Assembly: GCA_964428345.1 (NCBI GenBank) | Contig: CAYRYD010000014.1 | Span: forward strand, 43,909 to 107,908 | Length of the DNA stretch: 64,000 nucleotides | DNA from: JABDMH01 sp964428345 | Lineage (GTDB): Bacteria > Bacteroidota > Bacteroidia > Chitinophagales > Saprospiraceae | Direction: 5' to 3' | Shown here: positions 16,545-24,800 of the stretch, piece by piece | Layout: every line of letters begins with the position of its first letter | Position numbering within the stretch: position 1 is the stretch's first letter | Translations under genes and position numbers: made by a program | Notes under the pieces: generated by a model | The model's database searches: none | The model's input: only the letters and a program-made list of their open reading frames with translations | Told to the model about the DNA's origin: nothing

Positions 16545-17777
16545 ATGACTTTTAGGGATCTCAATCTGCATGAATCGTTGCTGGAAGCCATCTCATATAT
16601 GGGATTTGAGACACCCACACCAATCCAGCAACAGGCGATACCACAGATTTTAGCCGGCCGGGATGTACTGGCCTGTGCACAAACCGGAACCGGAAAAACC
16701 GCCGCTTTCATTTTACCTATACTGGATATGTTGTCGGGAATGACCGATCATTCGGTCAAAACATTGGTGATTGTACCTACCAGGGAACTGGCAATTCAGA
16801 TCGATCAGCAGATTCAGGGATTGGGATATTTTGTCAATATCGAATCGATTGCCATCTATGGTGGTGGTGACGGATCGGAATGGGATCAGCAAAAAGTAGC
16901 CCTGACCAAAGGGGCAGACATCATTGTGGCTACTCCCGGCAAATTCATTTCACATCTGAATCTGGGATATGTCAAACTGGACAAAGTACGGCACCTGATC
17001 CTGGATGAAGCCGACCGGATGCTCGACATGGGTTTTCATGATGACATTCAGAAAATCATGTCCTTCTTGCCGAAGCAGCGTCAAAATCTGATGTTCAGTG
17101 CTACGATGCCGCCGAAAATCAAGCAACTGGCCAAGAAAATCCTGAGTGATCCTTTTGAAATCACCCTTTCGCTCAGCAAACCGGCTGAAGGAGTCTTGCA
17201 AGCCGCCTATATGGTTCATGAAGACCAGAAGGCTCCATTGATCAAAAGTCTGATCAGCGGTAAAAAAGAGTACAAAAGCATCCTGATTTTTGCATCGACC
17301 AAAAAGAAAGTCAATCAGATTTCCCGGACCCTGCAGAGTGGCAGCAATGAAGTCGCGGAGATTTCTTCCGATCTGGAGCAAAATGAACGGGAAGAGGTCC
17401 TGGCTAAATTCAAGTCGAAACAAATCCGGGTTCTGGTGGCCACCGATGTATTAAGCCGGGGAATCGACATCAAGGATATCAATCTGGTGATCAATTACGA
17501 CGTGCCTTCGGATGCCGAAGATTATGTACACCGGGTAGGAAGAACCGCCCGGGCAGAAACCACCGGGGTCGCACTCACCCTGATCAACGAAGAGGATATT
17601 CCAAAATTTGCCCGGATTGAAAAACTGATTGAAGCCGAAATCATGAAAATCCCCCTGCCTTCCGAATTCGGTCCGGCTCCGGTTTGGGATCCGCGGGCCA
17701 GGCCCCGGCGAGACTTTGGCAGAAAAAGCCAGAAACCCAGAAAAAAACAAGCCCACGGTAGTCAAAGAAGGCGCTGA
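16545..17777 (+). CDS. DEAD-box ATP-dependent RNA helicase (RhlE-like)
   Basis: 410 residues. Helicase motifs in order: Q-motif FETPTPIQQQAIP, motif I AQTGTGKTA (about 45-53), PTRELAIQ, ATPGKF, motif II DEADRMLDMGF, motif III SATMP, then in domain 2 IFASTKKKVNQI, ATDVLSRGIDI and motif VI HRVGRTAR. The tail after about residue 380 is short and basic (RARPRRDFGRKSQKPRKKQ), typical of RhlE-like proteins in this phylum that unwind structured RNA in ribosome assembly or in the cold. A second DEAD-box gene follows 130 bp downstream. Confidence 0.92.
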   Translation: MTFRDLNLHESLLEAISYMGFETPTPIQQQAIPQILAGRDVLACAQTGTGKTAAFILPILDMLSGMTDHSVKTLVIVPTRELAIQIDQQIQGLGYFVNIESIAIYGGGDGSEWDQQKVALTKGADIIVATPGKFISHLNLGYVKLDKVRHLILDEADRMLDMGFHDDIQKIMSFLPKQRQNLMFSATMPPKIKQLAKKILSDPFEITLSLSKPAEGVLQAAYMVHEDQKAPLIKSLISGKKEYKSILIFASTKKKVNQISRTLQSGSNEVAEISSDLEQNEREEVLAKFKSKQIRVLVATDVLSRGIDIKDINLVINYDVPSDAEDYVHRVGRTARAETTGVALTLINEEDIPKFARIEKLIEAEIMKIPLPSEFGPAPVWDPRARPRRDFGRKSQKPRKKQAHGSQRRR

Positions 17778-17907
17778 CCAGGCTGGCATGGCCCGTCATC
17801 CGTGATTGCCTCAGGATTTTCTTCTTATTTATCTCATCTGTTTGAAACAACGGAATCAGCATTTGGAAAACTTTTTCTTGCTCACCGTTGTTGGTTAAAA
17901 TTTCTAC

Positions 17908-19590
17908 ATGAAATCATTTTCTGAATCGGGACTCAAATCCGAATTGCTCACTTCACTGGAACGGATCAATTTTATCAGTCCCACTCCCATTCAAAATCAA
18001 GCCATCCGTCACCTGATGCATTCCGACCAGGATCTGATCGGTACAGCTCACACCGGAACCGGTAAAACGGCCGCATTTGCATTACCGATCATTCACCGGA
18101 CCCATCTTGAGATTCAACAAATCCAGTCAATCGTGCTATGCCCCACCCGGGAACTCTGCTTGCAAATTACCAGCGATATCCAAAATTACACCCGGGATCT
18201 CAAGGGATTTAAAGTGGCAGCTGTCTATGGCGGATCGAGCATGACCGACCAGATAAATGCCCTGAAACGGGGGGTTCATATGGTGGTAGGAACCCCCGGC
18301 CGTACCCTGGATCTGATCAACCGTAACAAGTTGCAATTGCATCAGGTTCGCTGGCTGGTGCTGGACGAAGCCGATGAGATGCTCTCTATGGGCTTTAAAG
18401 ATGAACTGGACCAGATTCTGGCTGCCACCCCCAGTGAAAAGCAAACCCTGTTGTTTTCGGCCACGATGCCATCCGCTATCACCTCGATCGCCGATCACTA
18501 TATGACCGATCCCGTCAAAATAGCCGTCGACCAGGGGGTAAAAACAACCACTGCGATCAACCACGGGTATTATGTGGTATCACGAAAGGCTAAGTTTAGA
18601 TTCCTGACCTCCTTTCTTTCCCTGCACCAGGATATCTATGCCATCATTTTCTGCCGCACCAGAAAAGACACCGCACAGCTGGCTGAAGATCTGGAGAAAG
18701 AAGGCTACCAGGCTGACGCCCTGCACGGTGACTTATCCCAGAGACACCGGGACAGGGTGCTCAAAAGGTTTCGTAGCCGTCAGATAAACCTACTGATCGC
18801 TACCGATGTGGCTGCCAGAGGATTGGACGTAACCGGTCTTTCACACGTGATCAATTACGACCTGCCGGATGAACCCGAAGCCTATGTGCACCGTAGCGGT
18901 CGTACCGGCCGGGCTGGTAAGTCTGGTGACTGCTTATGCCTGCTGGACCGTAAAGACCTGAATAAATTACAGTTTATCAGCAGAAAGACCGGGATTAAAT
19001 TCAGCGAAAGCCGGTTGCCGGATCCAGGTGAGATCATCGGTCAGAGGGTCAATGATATGACCGATAAACTTTTGCAGATTAACCCGGAACATCCTGCACT
19101 GTTGGAAAACCTCCCCGCTGCCGATCAGAAATTATTTCATTTGAGCCGGCAGGAGCTCATCGGACGGTTCCTCCATCTGCTGATGGCCGATGAATTGCGC
19201 AGGAATAACTGGCCTGGTTCTTCGAAAAAAGACATTACCCACAAGTCAAGAAACAATAGGTTTCCGGATGATTTTCCGGAAGAATCCTTTTACCCCGGTC
19301 AATTCACCCGGTTTTATATCAATCTCGGAACGAAGCATAATCTGGATGCCCCTAAACTGATCAGTGTCATCAACCGGTATATGAAGGGCAGTGATTTTAC
19401 CATCGGGAAAATTGAAATGCTGAAGTCCTTTTCTTTTTTCGAAATTGAAGAAGGCTATGAAGACCGGGTTATTGCCGGCTTCCGAAAAGCCACCTATGAT
19501 AATCTGCAGGTTGTTGTCGAAAAATCGATGCCAAAACCGGACCTATCCAAAAACAGAAAACTTAAAGGAAAAAAGAAAAAAAGAAAATAG
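17908..19590 (+). CDS. DEAD-box RNA helicase with C-terminal DbpA-type RNA-binding domain
   Basis: 560 residues. Core motifs: FISPTPIQNQAI, AHTGTGKTA, PTRELCLQ, GTPGRTLDLI, DEADEMLSMGF, SATMP, IIFCRTRKDTAQLA, ATDVAARGLDV and HRSGRTGRAG. Residues about 460-540 (FTRFYINLGTKHNLDA, LISVINRYMKG, IGKIEMLKSFSFFEIEE) are the RRM-like DbpA domain (PF03880) that binds structured RNA, followed by a lysine-rich tail. Architecture matches DeaD/CsdA-like helicases in ribosome biogenesis and RNA turnover. Same strand as the previous helicase; they may be co-transcribed. Confidence 0.92.
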   Translation: MKSFSESGLKSELLTSLERINFISPTPIQNQAIRHLMHSDQDLIGTAHTGTGKTAAFALPIIHRTHLEIQQIQSIVLCPTRELCLQITSDIQNYTRDLKGFKVAAVYGGSSMTDQINALKRGVHMVVGTPGRTLDLINRNKLQLHQVRWLVLDEADEMLSMGFKDELDQILAATPSEKQTLLFSATMPSAITSIADHYMTDPVKIAVDQGVKTTTAINHGYYVVSRKAKFRFLTSFLSLHQDIYAIIFCRTRKDTAQLAEDLEKEGYQADALHGDLSQRHRDRVLKRFRSRQINLLIATDVAARGLDVTGLSHVINYDLPDEPEAYVHRSGRTGRAGKSGDCLCLLDRKDLNKLQFISRKTGIKFSESRLPDPGEIIGQRVNDMTDKLLQINPEHPALLENLPAADQKLFHLSRQELIGRFLHLLMADELRRNNWPGSSKKDITHKSRNNRFPDDFPEESFYPGQFTRFYINLGTKHNLDAPKLISVINRYMKGSDFTIGKIEMLKSFSFFEIEEGYEDRVIAGFRKATYDNLQVVVEKSMPKPDLSKNRKLKGKKKKRK

Positions 19591-19603
19591 GACACCTCTA
19601 AAA
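19590..19603. repeat. Dispersed 14-mer GGACACCTCTAAAA, copy 1
   Basis: The sequence begins at the last base of the DEAD-box stop codon and extends into the gap. An identical 14-mer is at 31311-31324, also in a gap between genes and preceded there by TTAG. The function is unknown; it may be the edge of a dispersed element. Confidence 0.45.
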
Positions 19604-19613
19604 ACTCCAATAG

Positions 19614-19937
19614 CTATCCGGATTTCCTTCTCCGGAACAACCGGATATTATCCGGAAAAATTTTTATCAGTTCAAAATGTTTCCGGATATCCTCTTTAAT
19701 CAGTGCAGGTACATTGCGTGAAATGACATAATAATTCATTTTTTGGGACACAATATTGGCAAATTCATGACCAGTATTTACTTCATATGCCCGGATCAGA
19801 TCACGGTTAAATAGAATCGAAGTATGCACATACCTGGTTGGGGGCTGGCAATCCAGCAGATAATATAAAATACTCTGGTCGGTAGTATAGATCTGGTCTC
19901 CGGAACGCCAATGTTTTTTCAGTTCGTCATAAATCAT
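19614..19937 (-). pseudogene. C-terminal part of a split GT39-like membrane glycosyltransferase
   Basis: 107 residues starting at an ATG that overlaps the previous stop by 4 bp (19934-19937). The content (WRSGDQIYTTDQSILYYLLDCQPPTRYVHTSI, EVNTGHEFANIVSQKMNYYVIS) is the soluble C-terminal segment normally fused to the last membrane helix of dolichyl-phosphate-mannose-type (ArnT/PMT, GT39) glycosyltransferases. On its own it would not be an enzyme. Either a single-base frameshift split the gene, or the two parts are made as coupled chains. I classify it as part of a broken gene with moderate certainty; a sequencing error would look the same. Confidence 0.55.
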
Positions 19938-21031
19938 GCCCGTAAATCCGGCTTACTTAAGATCTGGATGTACTGGTTGGTCCAGGAGACCGTCAGCAGA
20001 CCCGAAAAAATAGCTGCCGGATACCACCACTTGTATAGAAAAAACCTCCGAAGCTGGTCCTGGGGTTTAATCATAAAAAATGTCAGGGCAAAGAGGCATA
20101 GTGGAGGCAAAGCCTGAAAATAATAATGAAAGAAAAATTTTCCGGTCATAGTAATACCCAACCAGGCAAGAACCGTCCAGGAAATCAAAAGGACCCAATG
20201 GGAAGTCAGCATCCACCGGCGTTCCAGAGCAATCCACAATCCGTAAAGCAGCATCACGATTACCGGAAGAAAAGACAGGTAAAACTCAGCGACAAACCTC
20301 ATTAACCGGCCTGGGTTAAGAACATTGGAATATTGTCCGGGAATTTCCAGTAAGGCAAATTTTAATTCATTCAGATGACCGATACTCCAGTAATAAAACA
20401 CGACAGAAACCAGGGGAATTAAAAAGAAAATAAAGGCTGTAAACATCTCCTGCAACCACTTGCCTGCTTTCTTTCCAGACCAAAAAAAATAAAAAATCAC
20501 CAATGCCAATATATCAAATGCAATGTGAAACTTGATCAGAAACCCCAGACCGGTTATTAACCCAAAGCCGGCAAAATGTTTTATGTTTCTGCTAATCAGC
20601 AAGAGATACAAACCAGCTATCGTAAGACATTGAAAAAAAATCTCCGTATTGGAAGGCCAGGACCATTTATGGGCACTTGCACAGATAATGTACAGCAATC
20701 CTGTCAGCATTGCCGTTCTTCGATGTGAGAAAAGTATAAAATGGATCCGGTACAGTAAATAACCCGAAAGGGCAATGACCAATGCCGTAAACATCCGGAT
20801 CGCAAACACAGACTGAAAAACCTTTAAAATCAGGGCAAACACCAGGTAAATTCCCACGGGCTTGATATCCAGATTATCGATGTACGGAATTCTTCCGGAT
20901 AAAAGTTGGTCGGCGATCAGGATATAGGTCGATTCGTCGTGGTCTATCACCAAAGGAAAAAAAACAGGCAACCGTAGAACAACTGCCACCAAACCGTACC
21001 ACAAAAGCAAATACTTTCCGAGAGCCTTCAT
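19934..21031 (-). CDS. GT39-like (ArnT/PMT family) membrane glycosyltransferase, N-terminal part
   Basis: 365 residues with about ten hydrophobic membrane segments. The first periplasmic loop has the acidic motif of the family, FFPLVIDHDESTYILIADQLLSGRIPYIDNLDIKPVG; the DHDE pair and the downstream KPVG match the lipid-sugar-binding loop of GT39 enzymes, which move sugars from polyprenyl phosphate donors to periplasmic acceptors. WPSNTEIFFQ and KFHIAFD are further family-like loops. It stops at TGA (19934-19936) just where the soluble C-terminal segment should begin; that segment is in the adjoining frame at 19614-19937. Acceptor unknown. Confidence 0.75.
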   Translation of the reverse strand: MKALGKYLLLWYGLVAVVLRLPVFFPLVIDHDESTYILIADQLLSGRIPYIDNLDIKPVGIYLVFALILKVFQSVFAIRMFTALVIALSGYLLYRIHFILFSHRRTAMLTGLLYIICASAHKWSWPSNTEIFFQCLTIAGLYLLLISRNIKHFAGFGLITGLGFLIKFHIAFDILALVIFYFFWSGKKAGKWLQEMFTAFIFFLIPLVSVVFYYWSIGHLNELKFALLEIPGQYSNVLNPGRLMRFVAEFYLSFLPVIVMLLYGLWIALERRWMLTSHWVLLISWTVLAWLGITMTGKFFFHYYFQALPPLCLFALTFFMIKPQDQLRRFFLYKWWYPAAIFSGLLTVSWTNQYIQILSKPDLRA

Positions 21032-21078
21032 TATTCCGGTGACAAATGTAATGTTTTATGATCCACTATCCATATCAA

Positions 21079-21696
21079 TTATGTCTCTAAGGAAATGACT
21101 CCCCGGGGAGTATTTAGCCAGATCACCATTCGCGGATTACCGGCCAGCAATGACACCAGGAAAATATCTTCCAGATCATTCATAAAGGTAAGTCTGGCCG
21201 GATCGGGATTCCAGATATGAATGGACTGCAGTTGACAACCCTCCGGCAGGAGATCTGCCGGATGGGGTCCGTCGCCCCACTCAATCAAAAAAGGAAGGAT
21301 CCAACCGGATGGATCATCGGGATCTGTTAACTTCCACTGAAGGTTTTTGCCATCACCGGTCAACCGACTACCGGTCATAACCAGACCTGGATTCCAACCC
21401 AAAGCCTGCCAGCGACCTTTGTCCGTGAAGATATCAGTCGTTTGCCAGGCCCAACGGATCAAAGCAGGCTTCTGTACACTCCGGATCTGCATCCAGGGAA
21501 CCTCCACTTCCGGTTGTGCCGGGTCGGGTGCAAGAATTTCCAGATAACTCCGGGCACCAAGTCGTATCAGGGCATTGCAAGTACCCTTCCCCGGATGTGA
21601 GCCACCTACCTGCGGCATCACACCAGATGATTGATAAAACTGCTCCATACCCTGAGAGAGATCCGGACACGCCCAAACAAAATGGTCGATAAACAT
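21079..21696 (-). CDS. Glyoxalase-like VOC domain protein
   Basis: 205 residues from ATG 21696 (MFIDHFVWACPDLSQGMEQF); the frame extends 15 codons further but the conserved strand begins here. The N-terminal module matches the Glyoxalase_3 type: a DH-F-W start, GGSHPGKGTCNALIRLGARSYLEILAPDP, and then PFLIEWGDGPHPADLLPEGCQLQSIHI opening the second module. Such proteins bind a metal and small ligands, often of unknown identity. It ends 47 bp before the GT39-like gene on the same strand. Confidence 0.75.
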   Translation of the reverse strand: MFIDHFVWACPDLSQGMEQFYQSSGVMPQVGGSHPGKGTCNALIRLGARSYLEILAPDPAQPEVEVPWMQIRSVQKPALIRWAWQTTDIFTDKGRWQALGWNPGLVMTGSRLTGDGKNLQWKLTDPDDPSGWILPFLIEWGDGPHPADLLPEGCQLQSIHIWNPDPARLTFMNDLEDIFLVSLLAGNPRMVIWLNTPRGVISLET

Positions 21697-21820
21697 GGTT
21701 ATATGTAGGGAAGTTAAGCTCGTGTTAATGAAAAATCCCACAGGCTAGCTACCCGGAGATTGACGTTAATATTGGGATAAATTAACCAAATCCCCAGGAC
21801 AGTAACTGCAGGAGATGGTA

Positions 21821-21850
21821 TAATTTTGCTTACTTTCAGGGAAAGGAGGT
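21821..21850 (+). promoter_or_regulatory. Candidate -7 box and displaced strong Shine-Dalgarno sequence ahead of tamB
   Basis: TAATTTTG at 21821-21828 is a perfect TAnnTTTG box. At 21842-21850 the bases AAAGGAGGT are fully complementary to the 16S rRNA tail, but they stand 27 bp before the ATG at 21878, too far for normal use. A weaker GGAAGG lies 5 bases before the ATG. Extended Shine-Dalgarno sequences are uncommon in this phylum. Confidence 0.4.
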
Positions 21851-21877
21851 AGATCACAGCGATTACGGAAGGTCACT

Positions 21878-24800
21878 ATGAAGGCAGGAAAAATTACGAA
21901 GATAGGTCTCGTTATAGTTGCATCCCTGCTGGCCATTCTTCTTGCTTTGTTCCTGCTGATCCAGTTTTCTGCAGTCCAGACTTTGGTTGTCCGATATATT
22001 GCCGATAACCTCTCGGCCACTTTGGGCACCACGGTCCGGGTTGAAAAGGTCCGGCTAAAATTTTTTAAGACAGTATCCCTGAAAAATGTCTACATCGAAG
22101 ACCTCCAGGGCGACACTTTACTATATGCCGGTCAGATCGATGGCAGCATCGGGTTATTCAGTCTCCTGGGCAAAAAATTAACCTTCGATGAAATTTCGCT
22201 GGCTGACATTTATTTTCAGTTAAAAAGAAAACAAAACGAACCCCAATTCAACCTTCAGTCTATCATTGATCATTTTTCATCCGGCGAGCCTTCCGGGGGA
22301 AAACCCTGGGCATTCAACCTCGAAAAACTAAAAATCACCGACAGTAAGTTGCTGATCGAAGATCAATTTTCTGGTCAGATGATTGCTTCCGATATCGGAT
22401 CGCTGGGATTATATCTTGACCGGTTTAGTCCTTCTGAAAAACTGATAGCTATCCGCCAGCTTGGTCTGGGAGATTCCAGAGTGATGATCCGTCAAACCCG
22501 TGCCGGTGAACGCTCAACGGAGGTTGATACTGCTACCGGATTTATCTTTCCCAACACCGGATGGACATTTTCGGCCGAACAGATACGGCTGGATGAAAAT
22601 GAATTTATGTATAAGGTTGGAAATCCGGAAAAGCCCACTCATCTGAATTTTCAGAACCTTCAAATGGAGGAGATCTCCTTTTTTGCCGATAACTTTTCCT
22701 GGTCTGAAAATGATTTCCGAGCCACCATTACCCGGTCGACGTTCAGGGATCACAGCGGGTTCATTCTGGAAAATCTTTCGGGTGATTTTGTCGCCAGTCC
22801 ACATGACGTCAGTCTGGTCAAACTGGAACTAAAAACTCCCCATAGCCACATAAATCAGCAAACACATATTACGCTATCCGATTTGAGTAAAGCCCGTTAT
22901 TTTACTGACAGCGTTCATCTTACCGCCAAATTTAATGATGCCATAGTCGATTATCAGGATCTAAGATTAATAATACCTGATTTTACACAAATTGCCTTTC
23001 TCAACACCCACCTGCAGGAAAAGATACATCTCACGGGCACCTTAGAGGGTTATGTCAATAATCTGGATTTCAAACAAATTCAGGTCCGGGCTGGAAATCT
23101 CGTGTATATCCATTTGAATGGATCATTGATTAATATCACCAGACCAGGGGCCATCCGTTTTTCACTGGCACTCAACCAACTAAATACCTCGTACAATTCG
23201 ATCCGGCAACTGACCAGAAACATCCCGGTATCACCCGGACTGGCTTACTGGCAAGACTTTAAATTGTCCGGGCAATTCCGGGGGAATTTCAATAATATTT
23301 CAGGTAGCCAGGTAAAGCTGGAAACCGGTAGTGTAACCCGGTTTGATGGCGATTTTGACATTAAGGGTCTCTCCTACCCTGAAACCGCTTTTTTTGATAT
23401 TACCGTTCGGGATCTGCGCAGCATTGCAGAAGACCTCAAGGGTTTTAGTGCAAATCCACTACCTGCAGCACTCGACAGTCTTGGACAATTTTATTACGCC
23501 GGCACTTTTCAGGGTACCATTCACGATTTTCGGCTGAATGGTCAGCTTGCCTCGGATGCAGGCCGGCTGCGTACCGATATCAAAATGAACTTTGACTCAA
23601 ACTATACGGATGCCAGCTACAGCGGTGACCTGGCACTGGATTCATTCAATCTGGGCAAAGTGTTGAGTATGCCAGACCTCGGATATCTCACCATGGATAT
23701 CAATGTCTTTGGCAATGGATTAAAAAGTGATGTGCTGAGAGCCACGGTTCTGGGAGAAGTGGAAGATCTTGAATTTCGGGGATATCACTACCATGATTTG
23801 CTCATCGACGGCCGTTTTGACAAGCGGCAATTTGCCGGTCATGCTTCCATCGATGATCCGAACGTGGCCTTTGATTTTGAAGGTCTGGTACATCTCGACG
23901 ACTCGTCTTCAAGATTCAGATTCCGGGCCGTTGTAGATACCATTGATTTTAATGCCTTACAATTTCTGCCGATGAAATTGGGTATGAAGGGCTATCTGGA
24001 AGCCGATTTCAGCGGTTCATCACCAGATGATGTCAAAGGGATGATTCTGGGTACCCGGCTCCAATTCTCCAATCTCACCGACCGTTATCAGCTGGATTCA
24101 TTTTTATTATTATCCGATTTTAGTCAGCAAAACGAGCGCAGACTCGAGATTCAGTCTGATCTGGCAGCGGGAATCCTTCAGGGAGAATTTAGCCTGGAAG
24201 GTCTCTCCCGATATTTCTCCTCTTATACCAACAAGTATTTTCCAATCAGACTGGAAGATATAACCCTGGACACGTTTTTGACCGAAGGCGATTCCCTGGT
24301 TGCCGTCCCGCTTCAGCAGGACTTTACCTTTGACATCAACCTTTATCATATCGACAGATTGTTGGGTTTAGCCATATCCGCCATTGAAAAAATGGACACC
24401 ATCCAATTGAATGGGCAAATAAAGAGCCGCCAAAATTACCTTCAAATTAATGGGTATGCCCATCAAATCATCTATAATGGAATGTCTTTTGGTCCGTTAA
24501 CCATCCTGTCGCAGGGAGATGAACACCATTTTAACAATGCACTCACCATCAACAATGCCCATATTGCCAAAGGTGTTGAGTTCCCCTCCATTCATCTGGA
24601 TGCTACACTGGTTAATGACAGCATGTATCTGGGATTACTGCTGGAGGACCAATACGATACCATCCTGAAAAAATTAGACCTGGCTGCACTGATGACCGCC
24701 GAAGATGCCCAATACAAACTGCAGCTAAATAATAATATGGTACTCAATGGCAGAGACTGGCAGGTCACCCCGCATCATCAGATCACCTTGAAGAACGGTA

